A stretch of 64,000 nucleotides of DNA, from assembly GCF_002356295.1 (NCBI RefSeq), contig NZ_AP018042.1, positions 620,001-684,000 on the forward strand, written 5' to 3'. The notes beneath the pieces were generated by a model. It made no database searches. It worked only from the letters and a program-made list of their open reading frames with translations, and had not been told where the DNA came from. Position 1 is the stretch's first letter. The number at the start of each line of letters is the position of its first letter. Source of the stretch: Labilibaculum antarcticum. GTDB lineage: Bacteria > Bacteroidota > Bacteroidia > Bacteroidales > Marinifilaceae. The position numbers and the translations under genes were made by a program. Positions 54,483 to 63,755 of this stretch are shown piece after piece.

Positions 54483-55886
54483 TTAGGCTGCTAATTCATT
54501 TTGAGCATCTAATTTTCTGGTAATTCGTCCGTAAACGATAAGGGCGATAGCTGAAGTTGTAGCAATAGCAACAAAATAGTACCAAATGTAATGAGCATGA
54601 GCAGAAGCAAGTTCCCATTCGGCATGATTTGCAAATAGTTTTGGATCCGGGCAGTATTTAGACAATAAATATCCTGACAATCCGAATCCTATAATAGAGG
54701 AAATAAATGAGTGTAAATGACTAAATCCCAAATACATTCCTTCTTCACCCTTGGGCGCTTGCAAGGAGAAATACTCTAAAAACCGTGGTGAAATAAATGA
54801 TTCTGCAAATCCTTGGAACACAATACCAATAATCATCATAAAAGCAACCGGATGCAAACTAAAAAGGCCTAAATTAATAGATTCAACATCCAATAAATTT
54901 CCTGAGGCCATACATAAAGCCGACACAGGCATTATGAACATACCAACCGTCATGGAAAACAGAGCGGTTTTCTTTCGCATCAACTGAGTAATTAGTCCCA
55001 CAAAAAGAAAAACAATCAAAGGATTCACGTTGGCATACCAAGATGGAGATGCTCCCTCTCCTGCCATGCGCAACACATATTTCGGCATGGTAGCATACAA
55101 TTGATGTTGTACCATCCAAAATCCTGTAACAATCAGAATTAAAGCAACCAATCGACCATTGGTAAGTACTTTTAGTAAAGCCGCCCAAATTTCCGACATG
55201 CTCTTGCCTTCACCTTCACTGCTAGAACTTTTATAGAAGAAGTAAACAGCTACTAATCCAAGCAAAGTTGCTCCTGCTGAGAAATAATTTAAGGTAATTA
55301 AGCCCTCATTCCCCATTGCTTCACGCAATGGTTTCACAATGGTTTTTCCCGAAAAAGCACCTATGTTCACCATGGTATAAAAGATCGAAAACCCTCTTGC
55401 ACGATTGGCTACAGTTGTTTCCTTGGCTACTGTTCCTGTTATAACTGATTTAATAAAAGATCCACCAATCATTATTAGTATGACAATTGGAATAATGAAC
55501 CATTTATGAGAACTAGTCTCTAATCCTGTAAATACGGTGATTTTGGAATATTCAACCAATCCTGCCGATTCCAATAAGGTGGGGAAAATGGCCAATCCTG
55601 CGTAACCCAAACTCAAAAGAGAGAATGCCAGTAATAATGCATTTTTAAAACCCATTTTATCAGCTAAGGCACCGCTAAATGTTGGCAACAAGTATAATCC
55701 ACCTGCAAATAATCCGGAAATCAAGGCGGCTTCAACATCCGTAAAGCTTAATATTCTTGATAAATAAATGGTTATTACTATGAATACGCCATAATATGCA
55801 GCTCTTTCCAATAGCTCAACCGAGTTGGCTACCCAAAAGGCTTTTGAAAATTTCTCCTTTATCGTTTTCTCTTTTTCACTACTCAT
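54483..55886 (-). CDS. POT/MFS-family transporter (peptide-transporter-like)
   Basis: A 467-residue inner-membrane protein with about twelve helices. NSVELLERAAYYG in helix 1 is the ExxER-type motif of proton-coupled oligopeptide transporters, and FSIFYTMVNIGAFSGK resembles the second POT signature. It is shorter than some POT proteins and lacks the two extra helices. It probably imports di- or tripeptides, though drugs or nucleosides are possible. It is a single-gene unit ended by its own hairpin. Confidence 0.8.
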   Translation of the reverse strand: MSSEKEKTIKEKFSKAFWVANSVELLERAAYYGVFIVITIYLSRILSFTDVEAALISGLFAGGLYLLPTFSGALADKMGFKNALLLAFSLLSLGYAGLAIFPTLLESAGLVEYSKITVFTGLETSSHKWFIIPIVILIMIGGSFIKSVITGTVAKETTVANRARGFSIFYTMVNIGAFSGKTIVKPLREAMGNEGLITLNYFSAGATLLGLVAVYFFYKSSSSEGEGKSMSEIWAALLKVLTNGRLVALILIVTGFWMVQHQLYATMPKYVLRMAGEGASPSWYANVNPLIVFLFVGLITQLMRKKTALFSMTVGMFIMPVSALCMASGNLLDVESINLGLFSLHPVAFMMIIGIVFQGFAESFISPRFLEYFSLQAPKGEEGMYLGFSHLHSFISSIIGFGLSGYLLSKYCPDPKLFANHAEWELASAHAHYIWYYFVAIATTSAIALIVYGRITRKLDAQNELAA

Positions 55887-56071
55887 ACTTCTATCTTTAA
55901 TTATATCTTAAGATTATTCCTTTTCGGTTTTGGATTCTAAAAATAGAATTCCTTTATGGATTTAACAAGTCGAGAAAACCATATAAATAGCTTATGTTAT
56001 CCTTAATGGATACAATCAAGCTGCAGAGAAGGGCAATATTTACAGACCAAAGGAAATATTAACTGATTAAG

Positions 56072-56262
56072 GCGACTTTTATTTTATTAGCAAACCTTTC
56101 TTCAAATATCTCGGTGCTCGTCATCTTTAGGCACATGCGACTTTTATTTTATTAGCAAATCCTCCTACAATAGTATAGTGCAGCACATCTTTACGTACAA
56201 ACATTTTTTTGTTTTATTAACAGAGCTTCTTTAAATTCTATAGTGCTCTGCACCCTATAAGC
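56072..56262. repeat. Degenerate ~65-bp tandem repeat, three copies
   Basis: Copies begin near 56072, 56137 and 56201. The first two share GCGACTTTTATTTTATTAGC exactly; the third keeps TTTTGTTTTATTAACAGAGC. A GTGCWC-containing segment ends each unit. It fills the space between the terminator of the dehydrogenase gene and the POT-like promoter. The rest of the 429-bp gap shows nothing else. Confidence 0.8.
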
Positions 56263-56293
56263 AAAAAAAAAGCTCAGGCAATACCTGAGCTTT
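56263..56293 (-). terminator. Intrinsic terminator of tdh
   Basis: A perfect 10-bp stem (56269-56278 with 56284-56293) and 5-nt loop are followed on the minus strand by a T-run (56263-56271). It lies 23 bp after the tdh stop. Confidence 0.9.
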
Positions 56294-56315
56294 ACATTAT
56301 ATTTTAGAGAAAAAT

Positions 56316-57347
56316 TTATTCCCAATCGAGAATCACTTTTCCACAATTTCCTTCTTCCATGATATCGAATCCTTTTTGGAATTCATCCGCCTTAAAGCGA
56401 TGAGAAATCATTGGTGATAAGTCCAAACCACTCATCAACATTTGTTCCATTTGGTACCATGTTTCGTACATTTCACGACCGTATATTCCTTTTAACTGAA
56501 GTCCTTTAAAAATGATATCGTTCCAGTTTACTTTTGTTTGCGCAGGCAAAATACCCAAAAGAGAAATCTTACCAGAATTGTACATATGAGAAACCATATC
56601 ACTAAAAGCTGCTGGTGCACCTGAACATTCCAGTCCAATATCAAATCCAATCATACCCAAATCCTTAATGGCATCATCAAGGCTCTCGGTCAACGGATTA
56701 ACGACACGATCGGCTCCCATTTTTTTAGCCAGCTCAATTCTGTACGGATTGGTTTCTGTTGCCACTACGTAGCGAGCTCCTGCAAACTTTGCAATTGCGA
56801 CACACATGCTTCCAATTAAACCTGCACCTGTAACCAATACATCTTCTCCAATTATCTGCCACGAAAGAGTGGTATGTGTTGCATTTCCGAATGGATCCAT
56901 GATCGCCAAAAGCTCATCACTAATCTCATCACTCATTTTCATCAAGTTTGATGAAGGAATGGCAGCATATTCTGCAAAAATACCATCTATATTTACACCA
57001 ATACCAACGGTGTGTTCACACACATGCTTACGTCCACGCCTACAGTTTCGGCAATGTCCACAAGCAATATGACCTTCACCTGTAACACGATCACCAATTT
57101 TAAAGCCAGTAACCCCAGCTCCCATTTCAGTAACCTCGCCAACATATTCGTGACCAATGATCATACCTGGTTTAATGGTATTTTGCGCCCACTCATCCCA
57201 TTTATAAATATGCAAATCGGTACCACAAATAGCGGTTTTTCTAATTTTTACAAGAACATCGTTAACTCCTACTTTAGGAACATCGACTTCTTCCATCCAC
57301 AAACCCTTTTCGGCTTTGGATTTTACAAGAGCCCTCATTTTTGTCAT
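56316..57347 (-). CDS. tdh: L-threonine 3-dehydrogenase
   Basis: A 343-residue zinc-dependent medium-chain dehydrogenase that oxidises threonine to 2-amino-3-ketobutyrate with NAD. Catalytic zinc ligands appear in AICGTDLHI and [10 protein letters not shown]. The structural zinc cluster is [15 protein letters not shown]. The Rossmann loop is [10 protein letters not shown]. Length and motifs match Tdh; sorbitol dehydrogenases lack several of these. The partner ligase gene kbl is not adjacent. Confidence 0.92.
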   Translation of the reverse strand: MTKMRALVKSKAEKGLWMEEVDVPKVGVNDVLVKIRKTAICGTDLHIYKWDEWAQNTIKPGMIIGHEYVGEVTEMGAGVTGFKIGDRVTGEGHIACGHCRNCRRGRKHVCEHTVGIGVNIDGIFAEYAAIPSSNLMKMSDEISDELLAIMDPFGNATHTTLSWQIIGEDVLVTGAGLIGSMCVAIAKFAGARYVVATETNPYRIELAKKMGADRVVNPLTESLDDAIKDLGMIGFDIGLECSGAPAAFSDMVSHMYNSGKISLLGILPAQTKVNWNDIIFKGLQLKGIYGREMYETWYQMEQMLMSGLDLSPMISHRFKADEFQKGFDIMEEGNCGKVILDWE

Positions 57348-57567
57348 TGTCGTTGTCGTTTTGTTATATTGTTGTTGTCTTAAGTATTTAAATCTCTACA
57401 AACATGGCTGTTGCATATCTGCTTAATCTATTTCGAAAATAGAAAAACTAAATTGGTTTTTCAATGTATTTTTAGAATTTTGATCAGAAAAAAGAAAACA
57501 TTAAATAAACACCTGATTTACAACCCGTAAAAGACTGCGCATGTATCTAAAATAAGTGATACAATTT

Positions 57568-59010
57568 TCAAATCGTTTTCTCAATCCGATAAAATTTAAA
57601 GCCGGTATCAAGTCTGTGAAATATTTTTCCAGCTCTCACAATTCTATCTTTTGTAAGATCCGATATAGCTGAAAAACCCATTCGAAAAGCATCCGAATCC
57701 TCCTTTACAGCTTCGGTATTCTGAACACAGATAAAACGTCGGTTAGATGATTGCATTTCGTCTAATTTGAAAACAGCATGAACAGCAGATGCTGATCCAG
57801 CAAAAAGATCTAAAATCAAATCTTCCTCATCGCTTAATTGCTCAAATATTTTAACCAATAAAGCTGTTGGCTTGGGATATTTAAACGGGTTTCCTTCCGG
57901 ATATAATTCCTTCAATTCCCGGGTTCCTTTGCTCGTTGGAATATCTGTGATAATGGAAGAAATCGGATTGTAAATACTTTTCAGCTCCGATTTATATTTT
58001 TTCAATAAAAACCGTTTGCCTTTGTCTTTGGGAAAGATCAATTTCCCAGAATCAAACCATTCGCGAACACGTTGTTCCGAAAAAGCCCAATACCGACCCT
58101 GTGGGGGTAAATATTCTTCCTGAGTATATGGATTTGTAATTGTAAAACGCGAATTAGAATTGCCACTTGCGGCCGATGGATTATCAGGAATCCAATCTCC
58201 ATTTAAATCATGATCAGGATTCGAATAATTCGATAAATCCTTAGGCTCTCCCTTCAACTTTATTTCCTTGGAATCTTTAGCGTAAATTAAAATATATTCG
58301 TGATTTGCAGCAAATGAATTGCTGGAGGCACTTGAGTTTGATCGATTTACCCAGATGAAACAGCCCACAAAATTCTCTTCTCCAAAAATCTCATTACAAA
58401 CCAGTTGCATATTGGGTTTCTCACTCTCGTCAATAGATATGGCAATTGCACCATTATCAGTTAAAAGTTGCCTCGATAAAACCAATCTTGGATAAATCAT
58501 GTTCAGCCAATTGGTGTGTACTTCGCCGCTCTCAATCTGATTTTTCAGGAAAGAATCAACCCGGTTAATTCCGGAACCATTTAAAAATTCCAAGTACTGA
58601 TTCGAGCGAATTTTAAAACGATCATTGTAACCAAAATCATTCCCCGTATTGTAGGGAGGATCGACATAAATCAATTTAATTTTACCCACATAATCTTTCT
58701 GCAGCAAGCGCAAAGCATCCAAATTATCTCCTTCGACAAACAGATTTTTAGTTTTATTTGGCCGAAGCGATTTCGCCTTATCGAAAACCAATTTATCGGT
58801 TGTTTTTTCATTTGCCTGTTGCAGGGACGTATCTTTCCCAAACCAGCTCAGTCCGTAATTCAATTCATCTTGAAACTGATCGGCTTCCAGATAAAGTTTA
58901 AGCTTCTGAATATCCAATTGTTCTCCAACAAAAACTTCCGGGAGAAGACTTTTCAGTTCAGTTATTTTTTTTTGTTTCTGGTAGAAAGAGAGTAGCTTTT
59001 TTCCTTGCAT
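57568..59010 (-). CDS. Orphan type III-like DNA adenine methyltransferase
   Basis: A 480-residue beta-class N6-adenine methyltransferase (catalytic motif before SAM motif). The catalytic DPPY is in IYVDPPYNTGNDFGYNDRF near residue 117; the SAM-binding loop is LDLFAGSASAVHAVF near 405. LFVEGDNLDALRLLQ is the usual preceding helix. Mod subunits of type III systems are normally longer, and no Res helicase-nuclease gene is next to it. It may be a solitary epigenetic or protective methylase. Target sequence unknown. Confidence 0.87.
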   Translation of the reverse strand: MQGKKLLSFYQKQKKITELKSLLPEVFVGEQLDIQKLKLYLEADQFQDELNYGLSWFGKDTSLQQANEKTTDKLVFDKAKSLRPNKTKNLFVEGDNLDALRLLQKDYVGKIKLIYVDPPYNTGNDFGYNDRFKIRSNQYLEFLNGSGINRVDSFLKNQIESGEVHTNWLNMIYPRLVLSRQLLTDNGAIAISIDESEKPNMQLVCNEIFGEENFVGCFIWVNRSNSSASSNSFAANHEYILIYAKDSKEIKLKGEPKDLSNYSNPDHDLNGDWIPDNPSAASGNSNSRFTITNPYTQEEYLPPQGRYWAFSEQRVREWFDSGKLIFPKDKGKRFLLKKYKSELKSIYNPISSIITDIPTSKGTRELKELYPEGNPFKYPKPTALLVKIFEQLSDEEDLILDLFAGSASAVHAVFKLDEMQSSNRRFICVQNTEAVKEDSDAFRMGFSAISDLTKDRIVRAGKIFHRLDTGFKFYRIEKTI

Positions 59011-59090
59011 AACAACAAGTCTGAGGTAATGTAATTTATTTCACAAACCTACAACTTTTCAGTCTTGAATAAAAATCCCGAAACTCACTA

Positions 59091-59334
59091 TCATGTTGAA
59101 AAAAATGGCTCACAATTCTGATTTAGAAATAATTCCTCATGCAAATAATCATTATTGCCAATAATGCGAATTAGATAAGCTCCATCGGGCAAAATTACCG
59201 AGTAATCATTCCTCGCAAAACTGCTTCTGGGAGTCTACACTTAAACACACAATTTCTCCAGATAAACTGACCCCTTCAATTGGATAAATTCCTTCGCGAT
59301 ATATCTTTAGGTAGCTTATTTTTGTTTCAAACAT
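59091..59334 (-). pseudogene. Frameshifted small gene, possible T9SS-like tail
   Basis: Two frames read as one protein if one base is removed near 59215. The first starts MFETKISYLKIYREGIYPIE and ends QKQFCEE-stop; the second continues NDYSVILPDGAYLIRIIG and ends CEPFFST-stop. The LPDGAYLIRI strand pattern resembles type IX secretion C-terminal domains, but no passenger domain is present. The rest of 59011-59463 shows only the dbpA promoter. Confidence 0.45.
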
Positions 59335-59451
59335 TGCAAAAATAAGTGTGGGAAACCTATTGTTTGTTCTCCTTACGCAATCAAAAGCTGATTTAATTGT
59401 AAGAATTTTCAACTATTTGAGATCACTAACTTTCTGTAATCTAGTTTTTGT

Positions 59452-59459
59452 TATCTTTG
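59452..59459 (+). promoter_or_regulatory. Bacteroidota -7 box (TATCTTTG) at the dbpA start
   Basis: TATCTTTG matches TAnnTTTG and ends only four bases before the ATG, so transcription would begin at or within the start codon region. This suggests a leaderless message. No -33 partner was identified confidently. Confidence 0.5.
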
Positions 59460-59463
59460 CGCC

Positions 59464-60786
59464 ATGCAAGCAAAAAATATTGATAATAAAAAGATTTTAG
59501 AGAAGCTATCGATTCAGAATTTGAATGAGATGCAAGAGGAATGCGCAAAAGCCTATACAAAAAATAGCGATCTGCTTTTGGTATCCCCAACAGGATCAGG
59601 AAAAACACTGGCTTTTTTATTACCAATGCTTGCAGAGTTAGATCCTGAAGTAAATGCCGTTCAGACACTAATTTTAACTCCCGCTAGAGAACTTTCTTTG
59701 CAAATAGAGGGTGTTTTTAAAAGCATGGGGACTAATTTTAAGGTGAACTGTTGTTATGGCGGACATCCAATGTCAACCGAAAAAAACAATTTAAAAACAC
59801 CTCCTGCAGTGCTTATTGGTACTCCAGGAAGAATTGCAGATCATATTCGAAGAGGCAATTTTGATTGTAGAAATATCAAAACTCTGATATTGGACGAGTT
59901 TGATAAGTCTCTTGAATTGGGATTCCAAAAAGAGATGAAAGAAGTTACACTCGCTCTGCCTTCTAAAATTAAAAAGATATTAACCTCTGCCACAAATAAT
60001 ATCGACATTCCGGATTTCGCAAGACTAAATTCACTCATCGAATTGGACTTTATTCCCAATGCAAAGCCGATTGCTTTGGCTCAAAAGAAAGTTATCTCAG
60101 AAGACAAAGACAAATTAGCGACTCTTTTTCAATTGGTTTGTCATTTAGGAAATCAGCCAAGCTTGGTATTCTGTAATCACCGTGATGCAGTAGAACGTAT
60201 TGGCAAGCATTTTTTAAATGAAGGCATTCAGTGCGATGTATTTCATGGTGGATTGGAACAGGATGATCGAGAGAGAGCTCTTCTAAAATTCAGAAATGGA
60301 AGTCATAACCTACTAATTGTTACCGATCTTGCATCAAGAGGATTGGATATTCCTGAAATTGAAAATGTAATTCACTACCAACTACCAAGAGTAGAAGAAG
60401 CATTTACACATAGAAATGGGCGAACAGCCAGAATGAATGCCGCAGGAACTTCGTATTTGGTACTTGCTAAGGACGAAACACCTCCTGAATTTATTCCTGA
60501 AGACATTGAAATTCTTGAATTGACTGATGATAAACCATTGCCTGCAGAACCAGAATGGGAAACTCTTTACATTTGCCTTGGCCGAAAAGAGAAAATCAAT
60601 AAAATTGACTTGGTTGGATTCTTTTGTAAGATTGCAAATTTGAGGAAAGATGAAATTGGAAAGATTGATGTTCTCGATCACTCCTCCTTCGTTGCCGTAA
60701 AAAGAGGAATGGGTGAAAAACTAGCTCGTAAACTTAAAAACGAACTCATTAAAAAGAAGAAAGTTAAAATTGAGGTTGCGTATTAA
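59464..60786 (+). CDS. dbpA: DEAD-box RNA helicase, DbpA-like
   Basis: A 440-residue ATP-dependent RNA helicase. Motif I is SPTGSGKT, motif II is DEFD (instead of DEAD), motif III is SATNN and motif VI is HRNGRTAR. The C-terminal 75 residues (TLYICLGRKEKINKIDLVGF, EIGKIDVLDHSSFVAVKRG) form a DbpA RNA-binding domain, which in E. coli recognises hairpin 92 of 23S rRNA during 50S assembly. It converges on the HAD gene with a 9-bp gap. Confidence 0.92.
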   Translation: MQAKNIDNKKILEKLSIQNLNEMQEECAKAYTKNSDLLLVSPTGSGKTLAFLLPMLAELDPEVNAVQTLILTPARELSLQIEGVFKSMGTNFKVNCCYGGHPMSTEKNNLKTPPAVLIGTPGRIADHIRRGNFDCRNIKTLILDEFDKSLELGFQKEMKEVTLALPSKIKKILTSATNNIDIPDFARLNSLIELDFIPNAKPIALAQKKVISEDKDKLATLFQLVCHLGNQPSLVFCNHRDAVERIGKHFLNEGIQCDVFHGGLEQDDRERALLKFRNGSHNLLIVTDLASRGLDIPEIENVIHYQLPRVEEAFTHRNGRTARMNAAGTSYLVLAKDETPPEFIPEDIEILELTDDKPLPAEPEWETLYICLGRKEKINKIDLVGFFCKIANLRKDEIGKIDVLDHSSFVAVKRGMGEKLARKLKNELIKKKKVKIEVAY

Positions 60787-60795
60787 GAAATACAT

Positions 60796-61206
60796 TTAAT
60801 CACCAAAAACTTTATCGATAAAACGAATGAACATCTGTTTAGTTTTGGATTCTTTATCCGGAACTAAATTTTGTGTGGAAATACTTCCGAAGATATCTTC
60901 CCATTCCGGTAATCCACCAAAATTGCGATCATCGATGTATAAATCGGCATAAATTTTACGGCTAATTGTGTCATCAAATTCTTCTTCGGGGTAATTGCTG
61001 TTCACGCAATAGAACTCCAGACCTCTTTTTTCGCAATAATCGACTGCCTCGAATAGCATTCCTCCTGTTCTATAAGTCCATAAAATAATTTGATGACCTT
61101 CCTTTTGTAAAGCGATCAAACTTTCAATAGCAAAAGGAATCTCACTTCCAATCTCAGGATATTTGTGTTGTACGATTGTGCCATCAAAATCTACTGCAAT
61201 AATCAT
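60796..61206 (-). CDS. Small HAD-superfamily hydrolase
   Basis: A 136-residue minimal HAD protein without a cap domain. Motif I is AVDFDGTIV, motif II is ILWTYRTGG and motif IV is LYIDDRNFGG. It resembles small Bacteroides HAD phosphatases of the BT0820 type. Substrate is unknown; a nucleotide or sugar phosphate is likely. Confidence 0.85.
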   Translation of the reverse strand: MIIAVDFDGTIVQHKYPEIGSEIPFAIESLIALQKEGHQIILWTYRTGGMLFEAVDYCEKRGLEFYCVNSNYPEEEFDDTISRKIYADLYIDDRNFGGLPEWEDIFGSISTQNLVPDKESKTKQMFIRFIDKVFGD

Positions 61207-61322
61207 AAAGGGAATAATTAAGTGTCAAGCTGATATAAAAATATAGAATTATTTTATTCTTTCTCAATGATTAACAACAAAAATGGTCTGAATTGCTATT
61301 CAGACCATTTATATTTTCTATG

Positions 61323-63710
61323 TTAATTACTCGAAACCTTTCCCCACAATCGTCGAACAACCCCCGGCGGCGTGTCTTCGTAGTAATAACCGTTACCGCT
61401 AGAGTTCATTGAAGACTTGCCTTGATAGCCATTCATTGCTACATCATTTAATACCAATGAAACATTCCTTAAAGTTCCCTTTACAGCCAACTGGTTCACA
61501 AAATCAATTTGTGAACGATGACTGAAACCTTGCCGAAGAACAAATAGATTTGCATCTGCAAATCTTCCTGTAATGATACCATCTGTTACCATGGAAAGAG
61601 GAGCATTATCGATAAAAATGTAATCGTATTTCCCTTTCACCTCACTTAAAAACTTTTCAAACCTACCATTTTCCAATAGTTCAGCAGGATTTGGAGGAAC
61701 GGGTCCTGAGGTTACGCAATAAAGATTCTCAATGTGTGTTTCCTGAATAATCTCGTCGCAATTGCTATAACTGATCAAATACGTGCTTAGGCCAAGCTTA
61801 TTATCCAAATCGAAAGCAACTTCTATTTTTGGCTTTCGTAAATCAGCTCCAATCAATAAAACCCTCTTATTATTCATGGCGACAATAGTAGCCAAATTAA
61901 CAGTTGCGAAGGATTTTCCTTCTTCGGGAACCGTTGAATGAATTCCGATTATTTTAGTCGGATTATTGGGTAGAACGTAGTTCAAATTTGTACGTAAGGT
62001 CCTAAATGACTCAGCTAGAGCCGATCGGGAATGATGAAATACGGGAACTGCTTCGCTGTATTTATTGTGGGCAATAGTTCCTAAAACAGGAAGCTGAGTT
62101 CTCTTCATCAATTCTTCCTTATTCTGGATATTATCATTAAAGAATTCTTTTAGAATAATAATTAAAAAAGGAAGACCAATCCCCAGAAACATACCTATTA
62201 ATAAATTAATTGCTGTTTTGGGTTTAATTTTAACAATCGTTGCCAATCTTGCCGGATCAATTATTTGTGAATCGGACACATTAGATGCTTTGGCAATGGC
62301 TGCTTCTGCACGTTTTTTCAGTAGAAAAGTATAAAGTTCGTTGTTTAGATCGAAATTCCTTTTCATACTAACCAGTTTTTGCTCATGCTTTGGCATTCGG
62401 GCCAATTGCTCTTTAACGTCCTCCATTCTGGCATTTAAACTCTGTACTTCAATTCGAGAATTGGCCACCGTACTTTGAAGATTCTCCTTTAAACTTTGTT
62501 GAATTAACTGAATTTCCTTATTCAGAATTACCATACTCGGATTTTTCTCCTGAACACTATAAGAAAGTACTTCCCGCTTTCCGTACAAATCGGTCAATTT
62601 AGCCACTAATGCGTCTAATGAAGGATCTGTAACGCCGGTTATGGAAGGAGCTATTACTTGTTTCATTTGGTTTGCATCACCTAAATTCCGCAACAAATTT
62701 TTATAGTAATCCAAAGAAATTTGAGCTCTTGATAGCAAACTTTCCAACTCGCCCACTTTTGCAACTATTACACCGGCTTCTTGCCCCAAATCAACAATTC
62801 GATTTTTCGATCTGAAATTGGTAACACTTTGACCTGCCATTTGAAGAGAATCGACAATTCCCTCTAACTGAGAATCGATAAAGCGTACCGTACTTTCAGA
62901 TTTCTTATTTTTTTCGATCAAACCAAATTGAATAAAAACCCAATTCAATTCATTTAAATAATCTACTCCTCTTTCCGGTTCTGAATTATCAATTCGAAGC
63001 TGTATCAACTCCGCCTTTTTCTCAGCCACACTTATTGTCATACTTTCCATATAATCGAGAGTAAGCCCATCTAAATTATTGAAAACGAAATAATTGTGTT
63101 CCTCCTTATTAATTTTCTGTTGTTTCGTCTTAATTAAAAAGTGAAAGTATTTGTTCTTAAATTCCCGATCGAAATAGGCTGTTGCTTCGAATTTAACATG
63201 CACTTCAGCCCCCTTATAATCCACTTTCCCATCTACTTTAATTCGATAAGTTTTCTGATCAATCTGAACAATTGAAATCGGTAAGTTGGTAATATTACCC
63301 CCGTCCAACTGCTGAACTTCAAATGGTTCATGTCTATATAAACCTCTATCGGAAAACAACTGCTTTTTATACCAGGCTTGATTCCAACCCAAGTTTCTCA
63401 TTGCTTTCCGGTTAATCGTATATGATTTAAGAATTTCTACATGGTTCTGTATGTTTGCTTTGTCTTGAATTTTGTAGCCTTCAAACATACTTTGTGCACT
63501 GGATTCATCTGCATCAACATGAATTAAAAGAGAACTTCTCATCATGTAAACAGGATTGGAATACTTACTAATAAAATAAGCCAATAAAATACCCAAGGCT
63601 CCGCATACCGCAAACATCTTCCATTGCGACAACAACCGAAAAAGAAATTCCTTCACATCCGGACTATCTTTTTGATCAAAATAATCCATTACTTCATCTA
63701 CATGTTTCAT
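61323..63710 (-). CDS. Wzc-type polysaccharide co-polymerase and tyrosine autokinase
   Basis: A 795-residue inner-membrane protein. An N-terminal TM helix near 33-52 and a Wzz-like periplasmic domain are followed by long coiled coils (about 265-460) and a second TM helix near 500-520. The cytoplasmic BY-kinase has Walker A TVPEEGKSFATVNLA, Walker A' LIGADLRKPK and Walker B YDYIFIDNAPL. The C-terminus has a short Tyr cluster (GYYYED). It controls chain length and export of a capsule or exopolysaccharide, with the Wza-like gene beside it. Confidence 0.94.
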   Translation of the reverse strand: MKHVDEVMDYFDQKDSPDVKEFLFRLLSQWKMFAVCGALGILLAYFISKYSNPVYMMRSSLLIHVDADESSAQSMFEGYKIQDKANIQNHVEILKSYTINRKAMRNLGWNQAWYKKQLFSDRGLYRHEPFEVQQLDGGNITNLPISIVQIDQKTYRIKVDGKVDYKGAEVHVKFEATAYFDREFKNKYFHFLIKTKQQKINKEEHNYFVFNNLDGLTLDYMESMTISVAEKKAELIQLRIDNSEPERGVDYLNELNWVFIQFGLIEKNKKSESTVRFIDSQLEGIVDSLQMAGQSVTNFRSKNRIVDLGQEAGVIVAKVGELESLLSRAQISLDYYKNLLRNLGDANQMKQVIAPSITGVTDPSLDALVAKLTDLYGKREVLSYSVQEKNPSMVILNKEIQLIQQSLKENLQSTVANSRIEVQSLNARMEDVKEQLARMPKHEQKLVSMKRNFDLNNELYTFLLKKRAEAAIAKASNVSDSQIIDPARLATIVKIKPKTAINLLIGMFLGIGLPFLIIILKEFFNDNIQNKEELMKRTQLPVLGTIAHNKYSEAVPVFHHSRSALAESFRTLRTNLNYVLPNNPTKIIGIHSTVPEEGKSFATVNLATIVAMNNKRVLLIGADLRKPKIEVAFDLDNKLGLSTYLISYSNCDEIIQETHIENLYCVTSGPVPPNPAELLENGRFEKFLSEVKGKYDYIFIDNAPLSMVTDGIITGRFADANLFVLRQGFSHRSQIDFVNQLAVKGTLRNVSLVLNDVAMNGYQGKSSMNSSGNGYYYEDTPPGVVRRLWGKVSSN

Positions 63711-63755
63711 TGAAATAAATTTTGTGTTAGAATAATCACCAAGCGATATGGCTTA

